Shown here piece after piece: positions 34,604-43,931 of a DNA stretch of 64,000 nt. The stretch covers positions 1-64,000 of the forward strand of contig NZ_PYGC01000014.1 in assembly GCF_003014495.1 (NCBI RefSeq). The letters are read 5' to 3'. The position numbers were made by a program, and so were the translations under genes. The notes beneath the pieces are model-generated. The model was not told the origin of the DNA. It saw only the letters and a program-made list of their open reading frames with translations, and did not search any database. Origin of the DNA: Prolixibacter denitrificans. GTDB taxonomy: Bacteria; Bacteroidota; Bacteroidia; Bacteroidales; Prolixibacteraceae. Position 1 is the stretch's first letter; every line of letters starts with the position of its first letter.

Positions 34604-35797
34604 ATGAAAAAGATATTTATCCTCAGTCTTTTTGTATTTGGATTGACAATGACTCGGGGAATGGCCCAAAGTGATTTCCGCAGTGGCTACATTATCAATC
34701 AACAAAACGATACTGTTTGGGGAAAAGTTGACTACCGACAGGATAGCAAGCGATATCAGCAATGCCGTTTTAAAAAAGAAGACCAAATAGCAGAGTACTC
34801 ACCACAACAAATTAAAGGATACGGCTTTTCAAATGACGAAGCATACTCCTCCGTTGTAATCGACAGCTCATTTGTGGAGATCTTAGTTGAAGGAAAATTA
34901 AGTCTCTACCGACAGGGACCAAAATTCTATGTTCAGAAAAAAGGCGAAAAGCTACAAGTACTCGAACGTAAGGTTGAAACAATAATAAAGGATAACAAAA
35001 CGTACCAAAGAGAATCTGATGCCTGGAAGGGGATTATGATCTATCTGACATCGGATTGTTTGAAAAATGCCACGAACTTACTGACCAACATGCATGTCAC
35101 CGAACGTGACTTAACGCAACTGGTTGTCAAGTATAATAAATGCCAGGGAACTAACCTCACCGTTTACAAAGAGGACAAACCGTGGACAAAACTCGTTATC
35201 GGTGCCGCGGTTGGAGCAACTTACACCACCCTTAAAACCACGTATCATATGGATATGTATTCCTATATGAAAGATAGGTACACGTCCATTGATCCAACGG
35301 TGGGCGTCGTATTGGATTTTTCATCGCCACGGATAATGGAAAAGCTATCGCTGCAACCGGAAGTATATTTCACCAAATCCAGTTATACCGGTTTTGTGGT
35401 TTTAAACACCGTAGCTTCTACTGACTATCATAACACCCAAATCGATCTGACCACTATCTCCATCCCTATCTCACTAAAGTATTCACTTCCCAAAAGGGAA
35501 TATTCCGGATATATTCAGGGTGGCTTCAATTTCGACTATCACATCAAAGCAGCAACCAACCTGCGCACTGAAAAAGCTTGGCTATATGATACTGTAACCA
35601 CGACTGAGAGCAAAGCATTCGATGTCAACAAGAAGCAAGGTGGTTTTTGGGGTGGTATCGGATTCCTGAAAGCTTTTAGCCATTTCGATGGCAGTATAAA
35701 TGTCCGGTATTTCCATATGCTGAAACTAAGCCAGACAGCTGGCATTGATATGAACAGCGACAAAATAACCTTCACCGTAATTATTTATTCGAAATGA
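34604..35797 (+). CDS. Outer membrane beta-barrel protein, PorT-like (397 aa)
   Basis: Signal peptide MKKIFILSLFVFGLTMTRGMAQ. Residues 25-170 form a soluble beta-rich region starting RSGYIINQQNDTVWGKVDYR, a motif common in Bacteroidota surface proteins. Residues 195-397 look like an eight-stranded barrel with alternating hydrophobics. The following lipoprotein gene overlaps its stop codon by ATGA, indicating a coupled pair at the cell surface. Function unknown. Confidence 0.8.
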   Translation: MKKIFILSLFVFGLTMTRGMAQSDFRSGYIINQQNDTVWGKVDYRQDSKRYQQCRFKKEDQIAEYSPQQIKGYGFSNDEAYSSVVIDSSFVEILVEGKLSLYRQGPKFYVQKKGEKLQVLERKVETIIKDNKTYQRESDAWKGIMIYLTSDCLKNATNLLTNMHVTERDLTQLVVKYNKCQGTNLTVYKEDKPWTKLVIGAAVGATYTTLKTTYHMDMYSYMKDRYTSIDPTVGVVLDFSSPRIMEKLSLQPEVYFTKSSYTGFVVLNTVASTDYHNTQIDLTTISIPISLKYSLPKREYSGYIQGGFNFDYHIKAATNLRTEKAWLYDTVTTTESKAFDVNKKQGGFWGGIGFLKAFSHFDGSINVRYFHMLKLSQTAGIDMNSDKITFTVIIYSK

Positions 35798-37869
35798 AAC
35801 AACTTGTGAAAAACCTGTGGCTGGCACTTATCCTTCTTCAGTTGGCCAGCTGCGAAAAAGATAATTCAGGTTCTCAACCGTTTCCGGAGGTCAATACATT
35901 AGACATTACCAATGTTTCCTCCGAAGGCGCCACTTTCAATGCAGAAATCAAAATGCGGGGACAATCTCCCATCGAACGATACGGTTTCGTCTGGTCGGCT
36001 ATAGAACATTTGGACACAACCATCATGGACAAAGTCATTTTATCGGACAACATCGAATCCGGAAAATTTTCGGCAACCATATCATCGACGCTGAAAGAAG
36101 GAGAAACCTATGCAGTTTATGCGTTTGCCAAAACCGGAGAATATGCAGTTTTTGGAAAGTCTATTCAATTCAAAAGTCTGGGAAGTAAAGGCCCGGTAGT
36201 AACTTCCTTTTCACCGGAAACCGGTAGTTGGGGAGATACGATTACCATTAGAGGTAAAAACTTCAGCTATGTGGGCTACGAAAATACAGTAAAGCTTGGA
36301 ACAATACAGGCACTCGTAACTTCAGCCAGCGATACATTGCTTACCATTCGGGTACCGGAAAAACTGATTGAAGACAAAGTCAACCTGAGTGTTTCCATAT
36401 TCGGAAATACTTCAATAGCGCCTAATATGTTCAACTATCTCGTTCCGGAAATCACGAAGATTGAACCACTCAACGGCAGTTTTGGAGATACCATTACCAT
36501 CAGCGGAAACAATTTCACCAACGACATCCGCTACAACAAAGTATTCTTTGGAAACGTTTCCGCTATCATCACTTCGTTTAGTAACAAAGAAATCAAAGTG
36601 ATCGTTCCTGGCGCATTAAACCAAACGCTTTCTTCCATTAAACTGGAATCGACAGGCCACCAGCTGGTTTATGGTACGCAGTTCCGTTTGGATGCACCGG
36701 TTGTTGAAAGTTACAATCCTGCTTCCGCCACCAAACCTAACCAGGAGATTACCATAACAGGTAAAAATTTCAATCCGGTAACGCAATACAATACGGTTTT
36801 CATCGACGGCTATCAAGCCAATATAACAGATGCAACGGATACGACGCTGAAAGTCATTCTTCCTGACGAGGTTATTCCTTTTTACCAGATTTCGCGCTTT
36901 GCCAATTTGTCGGTATCGTTGTCGATAGCCGACCAAACCATCATGGCCACGGATAGTCTGCCTCTTTTTTGGCACAGTACCTGGACGCGAAAGAAGGACT
37001 TTCCCGGAGCAGGGAGATATAAAGGAATTGCATTTACCAGCAATGGGAAAGGCTATTATGGTACCGGCATTTCCAATGTCTTAAACGACTACACTTATTA
37101 TAGTGACTTTTGGGAATACGACCCAACGACCGATTCATGGGCACGGAAAACAGATGTCCCGGGAAATCCGAGGGCTGGAGCCGTTTCCTTTATCATCAAT
37201 AATCAAGGATATGTAGGAACCGGTTCCGATCATATGTACTCTTCGAGTCAAAATGAAGATACAAATCATTTCAAAGATTTCTACCGGTACGATGCCACGA
37301 CTGACAGCTGGACTCGCATCGCTGATTTTGCCGGAATAGGACGTCATTCAGCTGCCGCCTTTTCGTACAATGACATGGGATATGTAGGAACGGGCTATTG
37401 GGGAAATGACAAACCCGATGGTGCATGGCAGGTAGCAGATGATATGTGGCGCTATGACCCGGTCAATAACAACTGGACCGAAATTGGAAAATTTCCCCGA
37501 GCTACCAACTCAGCAATAGGAATAAATGACGGGAATTCCGGTTACATATATGACACCGATAGCCTGTTTGTATACACAGAATCGGAGTGGGGCAAGTTAA
37601 ATGCTCCGGTCCTGCAAAGCTGGGACAATATTGGATTCTCACTCAACGGAAATCTCTATTTTGGAATGGGATCTACTAATTCTGCATTGATATGGGAGTA
37701 CAACCCCATTAGTGGAACCGCAACCAAACGTCCTATTGATCCGGAAGATGGCCGCCTTAGTGCCTCCGTTTTTGTTATCGATGGAAAGGCATACATCGTT
37801 GGAGGAACCAATGGAAGTCAGACAAAGAACGACGTTTGGGAATTCGATCCCACTCTACCCGCTGAATAA
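35794..37869 (+). CDS. IPT/TIG and Kelch repeat surface lipoprotein (691 aa)
   Basis: A lipoprotein signal ends LASC, so the Cys at residue 21 is probably lipidated. Residues 130-390 hold three IPT/TIG domains, each opening with GSWGDTITIRGKNF-like sequences (the others read GSFGDTITISGNNF and TKPNQEITITGKNF). Residues 395-690 contain Kelch repeats of the form FWEYDPTTDSWARKTDVPG ... GYVGTG, likely folding as a propeller. Such proteins bind glycans or other proteins outside the cell. It overlaps the preceding barrel gene by four bases, so the two are probably made together as an outer-membrane complex. Confidence 0.9.
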   Translation: MKQLVKNLWLALILLQLASCEKDNSGSQPFPEVNTLDITNVSSEGATFNAEIKMRGQSPIERYGFVWSAIEHLDTTIMDKVILSDNIESGKFSATISSTLKEGETYAVYAFAKTGEYAVFGKSIQFKSLGSKGPVVTSFSPETGSWGDTITIRGKNFSYVGYENTVKLGTIQALVTSASDTLLTIRVPEKLIEDKVNLSVSIFGNTSIAPNMFNYLVPEITKIEPLNGSFGDTITISGNNFTNDIRYNKVFFGNVSAIITSFSNKEIKVIVPGALNQTLSSIKLESTGHQLVYGTQFRLDAPVVESYNPASATKPNQEITITGKNFNPVTQYNTVFIDGYQANITDATDTTLKVILPDEVIPFYQISRFANLSVSLSIADQTIMATDSLPLFWHSTWTRKKDFPGAGRYKGIAFTSNGKGYYGTGISNVLNDYTYYSDFWEYDPTTDSWARKTDVPGNPRAGAVSFIINNQGYVGTGSDHMYSSSQNEDTNHFKDFYRYDATTDSWTRIADFAGIGRHSAAAFSYNDMGYVGTGYWGNDKPDGAWQVADDMWRYDPVNNNWTEIGKFPRATNSAIGINDGNSGYIYDTDSLFVYTESEWGKLNAPVLQSWDNIGFSLNGNLYFGMGSTNSALIWEYNPISGTATKRPIDPEDGRLSASVFVIDGKAYIVGGTNGSQTKNDVWEFDPTLPAE

Positions 37870-37891
37870 CAACTAACTTCTTTCCACTTGA

Positions 37892-37930
37892 AAACAAGGT
37901 TTCGAATCAGGTTCGAAACCTTGTTTTTTT
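37892..37930 (+). terminator. Rho-independent terminator after Kelch lipoprotein gene
   Basis: AACAAGGTTTCGAA pairs with TTCGAAACCTTGTT around a short TCAGG loop, followed by a run of T to 37930. Confidence 0.9.
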
Positions 37931-38031
37931 ATTTTCATCGCATTTCAAACGTCATTCCCGCAAGGATTACCACACAGACTATCTTGCTTCTTTTTTTGAA
38001 TAAAATTAATAATCAATTTAATTTTATTTAC

Positions 38032-38059
38032 TTTACAATTAATTTTTTACATACATTTG
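38032..38059 (+). promoter_or_regulatory. Promoter of the DUF2089/Yip1 operon
   Basis: A consensus-matching -7 box TACATTTG lies at 38052-38059, 19 bp before the start codon at 38079, with TTTA at 38032-38035 as a weak -33 element in very AT-rich DNA. Confidence 0.5.
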
Positions 38060-38078
38060 TTGAAATACTTTATTACAA

Positions 38079-38363
38079 ATGGAGAAAAAGCTACCCATCG
38101 TTTGTCCGAGCTGTGAATCGGAGTTAAAGGTGAACAGCATGCACTGCGAATCCTGTTCGACCACCATCAGCGGGATGTTTGAACTCCCCCTGTTGCTGAA
38201 ACTAAGCCGAAAAGAACAGGATTTTATTCTCGACTTTGTGAAAGCCAGCGGAAGTCTGAAAATCATGGCGGGAAAATTGGGTCTGAGTTACCCCACGGTC
38301 CGCAATATGCTGGATGACCTGATTGGTAAGATTGAGAAACTTCAAAACACGCCACAATTATGA
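38079..38363 (+). CDS. DUF2089 family protein (94 aa)
   Basis: The N-terminus has two CxxC pairs (CPSCESELKVNSMHCESC, residues 9-26) forming a zinc ribbon. A helix-turn-helix-like segment follows (LKIMAGKLGLSYPTVRNMLDDLIGKI), as in the DUF2089 family, which is thought to be regulatory. It overlaps the next gene by four bases (ATGA, 38360-38363). In many genomes such a small regulator is coupled to a membrane protein; here that partner is a Yip1-like protein. Confidence 0.9.
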   Translation: MEKKLPIVCPSCESELKVNSMHCESCSTTISGMFELPLLLKLSRKEQDFILDFVKASGSLKIMAGKLGLSYPTVRNMLDDLIGKIEKLQNTPQL

Positions 38364-38959
38364 ACAAATTCTTCAATCCATTCCGATACATCGCCGGTGG
38401 CAAGTCGTTACTGGCAGGATTGCTTATTCTCTTTCTAACAGCTGTTACCGGTTACTTTAGCCATACTCATTTCCCGGATCTTATTTCCATTAAACTCTCC
38501 CCTGCATTTCCCCTTTGGTATTTCGTTGTGCAGGTTTTCACCAACTGGCTGGTCATTTCGATTGTGTTGTATGGGCTGGCGCTTATTTTCTCATCGAGCT
38601 CAGTGCGGATAATTGATATCTTCGGAACCCAGGCTTTGGCACGCTTTCCATACTTTCTTGCTGCTGTTACCGGCTTTTTTAGTGCCATGAGCAAATTTGG
38701 CCGCTACATCTTATACACCCGGTTTCACCAGGGAGAGCCCGTAGATTTAACTTCCACCGATGTCATTTTGGTTGTATTCCTAATGATGCTATCTCTTTTT
38801 CTTTCCATTTGGACAATTATCCTTATGTACAACGCATTCCGGATTTCCGCGAATGTAAAAGGAGGAAAAGCCGTCGCGCTTTTTATTACTGCTTTCATCA
38901 TTTCAATGGTAGCAACCTTATTTCTTTCGAGATACTATCTCAGCCTGGTCGCCGGATAA
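38360..38959 (+). CDS. Yip1-family-like membrane protein (199 aa)
   Basis: Five hydrophobic helices, with NPFRYIAGGKSLLAGLLILFL at the N-terminus and VRIIDIFGTQALARFPYFLAA in the middle, typical of bacterial Yip1-domain proteins. Inner-membrane location; function unknown. Translationally coupled to the DUF2089 gene upstream, and 40 bp before the DUF5808 gene, so the three probably form an operon. Confidence 0.78.
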   Translation: MNKFFNPFRYIAGGKSLLAGLLILFLTAVTGYFSHTHFPDLISIKLSPAFPLWYFVVQVFTNWLVISIVLYGLALIFSSSSVRIIDIFGTQALARFPYFLAAVTGFFSAMSKFGRYILYTRFHQGEPVDLTSTDVILVVFLMMLSLFLSIWTIILMYNAFRISANVKGGKAVALFITAFIISMVATLFLSRYYLSLVAG

Positions 38960-38999
38960 AACAATATGCAAACCGATAGCCCTTAAAACATACATTATC

Positions 39000-39218
39000 A
39001 TGAAAAAGAAAAAACGAGAAGACGAATACCTCAATACGATGAGCAAAGACCCGAACAACTGGAAAGGTCCCTTCTATGTCAATCGAAAAGACCCGCGACT
39101 TGTTGTTCCCAAGTATAATCCCCAACGAGGATACACATTCAATTTTGCCAGTCCCTACGCCTATATTGTCATTATCGCCGTCATCCTGATTATGGTGGCA
39201 GCAAGCTATCTAAAATAG
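39000..39218 (+). CDS. DUF5808 domain small membrane protein (72 aa)
   Basis: SKDPNNWKGPFYVNRKDPRL followed by VPKYNPQRGYTFNFASPYA is the DUF5808 signature. One C-terminal transmembrane helix (YIVIIAVILIMVAASYL) anchors it. The strongly basic N-terminus (MKKKKREDEY) stays in the cytoplasm. It ends 9 bp before the hydrolase pseudogene. Function unknown. Confidence 0.85.
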   Translation: MKKKKREDEYLNTMSKDPNNWKGPFYVNRKDPRLVVPKYNPQRGYTFNFASPYAYIVIIAVILIMVAASYLK

Positions 39219-39227
39219 TTAAACACC

Positions 39228-40180
39228 ATGAAAACACTATTACTTCTGGTTATTCTAACCTTAACATATACTGGTTCTTTTGCACAAAGCACAGCTAATG
39301 CCTCCGAATCGGAAATGATATTAAAAACATCTACCGGGAATATTGTCGGAACACTGACCGTACCCCAACAGGAGAAACCGATGCCGATCGTTATCATCAT
39401 TCCGGGCTCCGGACCTACCGATCGGAACGGCAACTCTCCCATTGGCCTTCATACGGATGTATACAAAATGTTGGCCGAAGGACTGGCACAAAATAAGATT
39501 GCTTCGCTGCGTTACGACAAACGGGGAATTGGCGAAAGCAAAGCTGCCATGCCCAACGAAAGCGATATCCGCTTTGACACCTACGTGCAGGATGTCGTCG
39601 ACTGGATAGCGGAGCTGAAATCCGACAAACGGTTCTCAAAGATTTATTTGCTGGGGCACAGCGAAGGTTCGTTGATTGGCATGTTGGCTGCCGAAAAAAA
39701 CAAGGTCGCCGGATACATCTCCATTTCGGGACCTGGCCGCCCAATGGACGAAATTCTGCGCGAACAACTGTCCAATAAACTGCCGCCACAGTTGCTCAGT
39801 GAATCGGATAATATCCTTGACAGCCTGAAGGTCGGTAAGACTGTTGGTAAGTTTCGCATACCCTGTATTCCCTTTTTCGCCCCTCAGTTCAGCCATACAT
39901 GATTTCCCACATGAAATACAATCCGGCTAAAGAAATTGCGAAACTGAAAATTCCGGTGCTGATTATCCAGGGAACCACCGACCTGCAGGTTCAGGTGAGC
40001 GATGCCAGGATATTAAAAGCCGCCAAACCGGATGCCCAACTTGATATCATCGACAACATGAACCATGTGCTGAAGGAATCGGACAACGACCAGCAACACA
40101 ATCTGGCTACTTACCGGAGTCCGGATTTCCCGCTGAAGGCTGGTTTGATGAACGACCTGATGCAGTTCATTAAGCACTGA
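39228..40180 (+). pseudogene. Alpha/beta hydrolase, disrupted by a single-base frameshift
   Basis: Two frames together encode one exported serine hydrolase of about 317 aa. The first (39228-39902) has a signal peptide, the oxyanion GSGPTDRNG segment and nucleophile motif GHSEGS. The second carries VSHTLYSLFRPSVQPY, then KIPVLIIQGTTDLQV with the acid Asp and the catalytic His in DNMNHVLKE. The switch falls between GTTGGTAA (39843-39850) and GTTTCG (39851): adding one base restores VG-K-VSHT. No canonical slippery heptamer is seen. Either a recent inactivating deletion or a sequencing error; if translated as is, the first product lacks the catalytic Asp and His. Confidence 0.85.
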
Positions 40181-40301
40181 CGAGTATAAAGTTTGTTTTT
40201 CCGGCTTTCCGAATTCATTGCTTCTTCGCGTGCAATTTCGCCCGAAGCATTGTAACTTAACTGTTTGGTTTCATTACCCAGAAAATTAAAAACCAACAGT
40301 C

Positions 40302-41603
40302 ATGGCCGGTGTTCGTAAAAGCAATCATTTCGTCAACCTGAATCTGAATGTTCGGGGATTAAATCAATCTGCCACCCTGCTCATCAACGAGCGCAGCAAC
40401 GAACTCATCAAACAGGGCTCCACCGTATACAAACTGGGACTAGGCCAATCGCCCTTCCCGGTTCCTGAAAGAGTTCAGGAAGCCTTGCGGCGGAATGCAC
40501 ATCAAAAGGATTACCTGCCCGTAAGAGGCCTGATGAAACTGCGGGAAGCCGTTGCAGAATTCAATTTCAAACACCAGGGCATCCAATGTTCGCCGGAAGA
40601 TATCATCGTTGGGCCGGGCTCGAAAGAGTTGATTTTCATCCTGCAATTAGTTTACTACGGCGAACTAATTATCCCAACTCCCAGCTGGGTTTCCTATTCG
40701 CCGCAAGCGCGAATCGTCGGACGCCATGTGAGCTGGGTTCCTACCTCCGAAGTGAACGACTGGCGTCTAAGTCCGGAAAAGCTCGACCTGATTTGCCGGA
40801 ACGATCCCGACCGTCCGCGCGTCGTTATCCTGAATTATCCGTCCAATCCGACCGGTTCGACCTATCCGGTTACACGTTTAAAGAAACTTGCCGAAGTAGC
40901 CCGAAAATACAATATCATCCTTGTATCGGACGAAATTTACGGCTTGCTCGATCACTCCGGCAAGCATGTTTCCATTGCCCAGTTCTATCCGGAAGGAACC
41001 ATTGTCAGCAGCGGGCTGAGTAAATGGGCCGGAGCCGGCGGGTGGCGCCTGGGAACTTTTACCTTTCCCGAGAACCTCCGATGGTTGCAGGATGCCATGG
41101 CTATTGTCGCCAGCGAAACATTCACGTCCACCAGTGCCCCCATTCAATACGCCGCGATTACCGCTTTCCAGGACCACCCGGAAATTGATGAATACCTCCA
41201 TCACTCGCGACGGATTCTGAAAACCCTAGGCAATTACATGGCCGACCGGCTCAAAGCCAAACACATTACCATGCCTTCACCGAAAGGAGCTTTCTACCTG
41301 TTTCCTAACTTTAATTACTACCGTGAAAAACTGTCGGCGAAAGGAATTCTCACCTCGTTCGAATTATGTGAAGCCCTGTTGCAGGAAACCGGCATCGCTA
41401 TCCTGCCGGGAATCGATTTCGGGCGACAAACCGAGGAACTCACTTGTCGGATGGCTTATGTCGACTTCGACGGTGAGCTGGTGCTCAACAAAGCGATGAT
41501 TGAATACCACGATAAAGAGCTGGATGAAGCTTTTCTCCGTGCCTATTGCAGCAAGATGATGAAAGCGGTTGACCTGTTGGAAAATTGGCTGGACAGGCTT
41601 TAG
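40302..41603 (+). CDS. PLP-dependent aminotransferase, class I/II (433 aa)
   Basis: Fold type I aminotransferase. GLGQSPFPVP near residue 46 and the KDYLPVRGLMKLREAVAEF region lead to NYPSNPTGSTYP (cofactor/substrate Asn) and SDEIYGLL (Asp pairing with the pyridine N). The Schiff-base Lys is in SGLSKWAGAGGWRLG. The last 40 residues extend beyond the usual end. Members of this branch act on aspartate, aromatic or branched-chain amino acids; substrate unclear. Single gene. Confidence 0.92.
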   Translation: MAGVRKSNHFVNLNLNVRGLNQSATLLINERSNELIKQGSTVYKLGLGQSPFPVPERVQEALRRNAHQKDYLPVRGLMKLREAVAEFNFKHQGIQCSPEDIIVGPGSKELIFILQLVYYGELIIPTPSWVSYSPQARIVGRHVSWVPTSEVNDWRLSPEKLDLICRNDPDRPRVVILNYPSNPTGSTYPVTRLKKLAEVARKYNIILVSDEIYGLLDHSGKHVSIAQFYPEGTIVSSGLSKWAGAGGWRLGTFTFPENLRWLQDAMAIVASETFTSTSAPIQYAAITAFQDHPEIDEYLHHSRRILKTLGNYMADRLKAKHITMPSPKGAFYLFPNFNYYREKLSAKGILTSFELCEALLQETGIAILPGIDFGRQTEELTCRMAYVDFDGELVLNKAMIEYHDKELDEAFLRAYCSKMMKAVDLLENWLDRL

Positions 41604-41605
41604 AG

Positions 41606-41661
41606 GTTTCTGTTGTCATTATTGTTTCTGTTGTTTCTATCGTTATAAATGTTTCTGTTGT
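41606..41661. repeat. Short interspersed direct repeat, three copies of GTTTCTGTTGT
   Basis: Identical 11-mers at 41606-41616, 41624-41634 and 41651-41661, directly after the aminotransferase stop, with a related GTTTCTGTTCTGTTG near 41747. Low-complexity intergenic DNA, no coding signal. Confidence 0.6.
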
Positions 41662-41810
41662 TAAAGAGTTAGAGGTACAAGCCGTTCTCTAAGGTTCTGC
41701 CTAATTGTATTCTTCATTACTCATTTTTCATTGTTAATTGTTGAAGTGTTTCTGTTCTGTTGGATAATTCGTAAATTCAACATAAACTTGATTTCACCTA
41801 ACGGAAAACC

Positions 41811-42494
41811 ATGGAACTATCGATTGCTGAAAAATTTCTGCTCATCGCACATCATCCCCGGAAGGCGCGCTTCCTTACTTCGGAACCGCAGCTAAACTTT
41901 GGACTGGTTGGTACTTTCCTGTTGGAAATGTCAATAAACAATCAACTTCACATAGAGAATAACCGGGTGTTTCCGGATAAATCGGTTGTGCCGGAAAATC
42001 CCACGAGCCGCGAAATTTACTACCTCGTTAAAGGCTCCGGGAAAAACCGGACCATCAGGTTGTGGCTTAGAAAACTTTCGCGAAAAGCGAACCGGTATCG
42101 GTGGGAAGTTCTGGAAAATCTGAAAGAAAAACGACTGATGCGCATTGAACGCCGGAAATTCCTGGGGATTATTCCTTACCGGAAAAGTTACGTGACCGAT
42201 AGCCGTACCCGCGACCAACTGCTCAAAGAACTCAAAAAACAAATTCTCTCCCGGCACCGTGACACGGCTACCAGCAACGAGGATATGGCGGTGCTTGGCC
42301 TCATCGAAGCGTGCAAACTACACCGCACCCTGACAACGGACCGCACTGAACTGAAAAAGCTCCGAAAAGCATTAAAAGAACTAATCAAAGAGAGTCCAAT
42401 TGCCGGCACGGTCCAGCAAACCATCCGGCAAGTGCAGGCAGCTGTTATCGGGGCGATAGTCGCGTCGCCTGCCGCGGCCGGAGGCAGTTCGTAG
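41811..42494 (+). CDS. GPP34 (Golgi phosphoprotein 3-like) family protein (227 aa)
   Basis: ELSIAEKFLLIAHHPRKARFL at the N-terminus, FGLVGTFLLEMSINNQLHIENNRV, and the C-terminal segment EDMAVLGLIEACKLHRTL match the GPP34 fold. In eukaryotes GOLPH3 binds PI4P and glycosyltransferases; bacterial homologues are of unknown role and occur widely in Actinobacteria and Bacteroidota. The C-terminus ends in an Ala-rich stretch. The protein is basic, which fits membrane lipid binding (inference). Single gene. Confidence 0.85.
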   Translation: MELSIAEKFLLIAHHPRKARFLTSEPQLNFGLVGTFLLEMSINNQLHIENNRVFPDKSVVPENPTSREIYYLVKGSGKNRTIRLWLRKLSRKANRYRWEVLENLKEKRLMRIERRKFLGIIPYRKSYVTDSRTRDQLLKELKKQILSRHRDTATSNEDMAVLGLIEACKLHRTLTTDRTELKKLRKALKELIKESPIAGTVQQTIRQVQAAVIGAIVASPAAAGGSS

Positions 42495-42572
42495 TAAACA
42501 GTAAATAGCGCTGAAAACACTCCGACCGGCTGATACAGGATTTGTCGGAGGAATAGGCAGCACTTTTCATCT

Positions 42573-43121
42573 CTAGTTAGCGCGGCCTTTTTTCAGCTTA
42601 ATCATTACCGCCTGGTTATAATCACCGGACGTATATTTCCTGATGCTATTTTTATCGGTTATTACACTTATTGATTCAATGCTGTTTTTATCAATCTTCT
42701 TCAAATTGTCCAGTGTCATTTGCAGCCCATCGACAAGGTACAATACCTTACCCTTCGGTTGTGGCTGAATTGCTTTCTGCTGAAGATATGCCTGGTGTTT
42801 CTTAGTCAATATGGTAACAACGCCATTCTTGCCCTTCTCTCCGTAGATATTTATAGCCTTTTCACTATTCTTGGGCAGAAAATCAATTTGCGCAATGTCG
42901 GTACTGCTTAACGGAAGTGGATAGGCCTTTAAGCTTTCCGGGCTTATCACTGAATCATCTACCATAAGCAATGGCTTGTCCGTAATCTTCCCTTCTTTCT
43001 TCAATTCGTTGATACGATTCACCAGGTATTTATTGTTTTTGTTGTTATCGGTGAGCAAATAACGATTAGAAGTGCACCCGGCCATCATCGCCACGATCAA
43101 AATCAATAGTATTTTCTTCAT
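42573..43121 (-). CDS. Lipoprotein with two TonB-plug-like motifs (182 aa)
   Basis: Lipoprotein signal MKKILLILIVAMMAGC. The mature part contains two similar modules: PLLMVDDSVISPESLKAYPL ... INIYGEKGKNGVVTILTKK and VLYLVDGLQMTLDNLKKIDK ... SVITDKNSIRKY. Both follow the pattern 'xxLVDG...L..I....I..I.V...' of the TonB-dependent receptor plug domain, and the first contains its YGxxGxNGVVxI signature. No barrel is attached. This isolated, duplicated plug-like lipoprotein could interact with receptors or mimic them (inference). Confidence 0.75.
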   Translation of the reverse strand: MKKILLILIVAMMAGCTSNRYLLTDNNKNNKYLVNRINELKKEGKITDKPLLMVDDSVISPESLKAYPLPLSSTDIAQIDFLPKNSEKAINIYGEKGKNGVVTILTKKHQAYLQQKAIQPQPKGKVLYLVDGLQMTLDNLKKIDKNSIESISVITDKNSIRKYTSGDYNQAVMIKLKKGRAN

Positions 43122-43333
43122 AGCATTTATGTGTTTTATGTGTCTTGTTAGTCGTCGATAGTGTTTGTCAAGCTGTCAAATTCTATTAGAGACATATAAA
43201 CTTAATCATTTTCAGATAAAAGCTACCATCATCTAACGAAAGTCTGAATGGCGACTATTGATGACCTGCCATCCGGCAACATGCATTTGACCATTGGTTT
43301 TTATTACCTTTAACGTAACCAAACTCAACTACC

Positions 43334-43807
43334 ATGAATAAACTAGCTGTCATTTTTATCGCGGCCTTTTTCTGCGTCAGCCTTCAAACCAAAGGCCAAC
43401 CTTTATCACCGGACCTGATTACCTCCATCGAAAATGAAATCGATGCAACTTTTCAGAAGATGGTTGCTTTGGCAGAAAAACTTGACTATGATGCGTTGAA
43501 CCAGGGAGTGGATGATTACCACAAAGCAGGTTTCCTGGTAAACGGAAATTACTATGCCGATTATGCTACCCTGATTTCAGCGGTGAAGGCAGGTGCACAA
43601 AGTGTCAGCAAACAAAAACTGGTGCTGAAGGATAAGAAGATAACCGTGCTTAACGAGCAAGTGGCGCTGCTAACTGCTTCCGGAACCTCGCAGGTTAACC
43701 TGTACGATGGCCGCGAATTCACGGGAGACTTCTATTGGTCGTTTGTGTATGAAAAAATAAACGGTGAATGGAAAGTCATCCAATCGCATCAATCGCGCGG
43801 AAGGTAA
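43334..43807 (+). CDS. Exported NTF2-like (DUF4440/SnoaL-type) protein (157 aa)
   Basis: Signal peptide MNKLAVIFIAAFFCVSLQTKG. The rest has a cone-shaped alpha+beta NTF2-like pattern: an N-terminal helix pair (EIDATFQKMVALAEKLDYDAL), GNYYADYATLISAVKAG, and C-terminal strands ending WSFVYEKINGEWKVIQSHQSR, typical for DUF4440. Periplasmic; ligand unknown. Confidence 0.82.
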   Translation: MNKLAVIFIAAFFCVSLQTKGQPLSPDLITSIENEIDATFQKMVALAEKLDYDALNQGVDDYHKAGFLVNGNYYADYATLISAVKAGAQSVSKQKLVLKDKKITVLNEQVALLTASGTSQVNLYDGREFTGDFYWSFVYEKINGEWKVIQSHQSRGR

Positions 43808-43931
43808 AACAGCACCCAAAGGTTGAGTAACCTATATGTTCCCGCCAAAGTATGCTCCCAAACACAAATTTCTCTGCAACCAATTAAGTATCTTAGTCAT
43901 CTGACCACTATATAACCTATCCGAAAGAACC

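Noticed and set aside
37900-37925. tRNA-like GGTTCGAA sequence
   Set aside because: It is one arm of a rho-independent terminator; no acceptor or anticodon arms are present. No tRNA or rRNA gene was seen elsewhere in the window.
39838-39856. Programmed frameshift in the hydrolase gene
   Set aside because: No X XXY YYZ heptamer, long A-run or downstream structure at the switch point; a one-base deletion or sequencing error is simpler.
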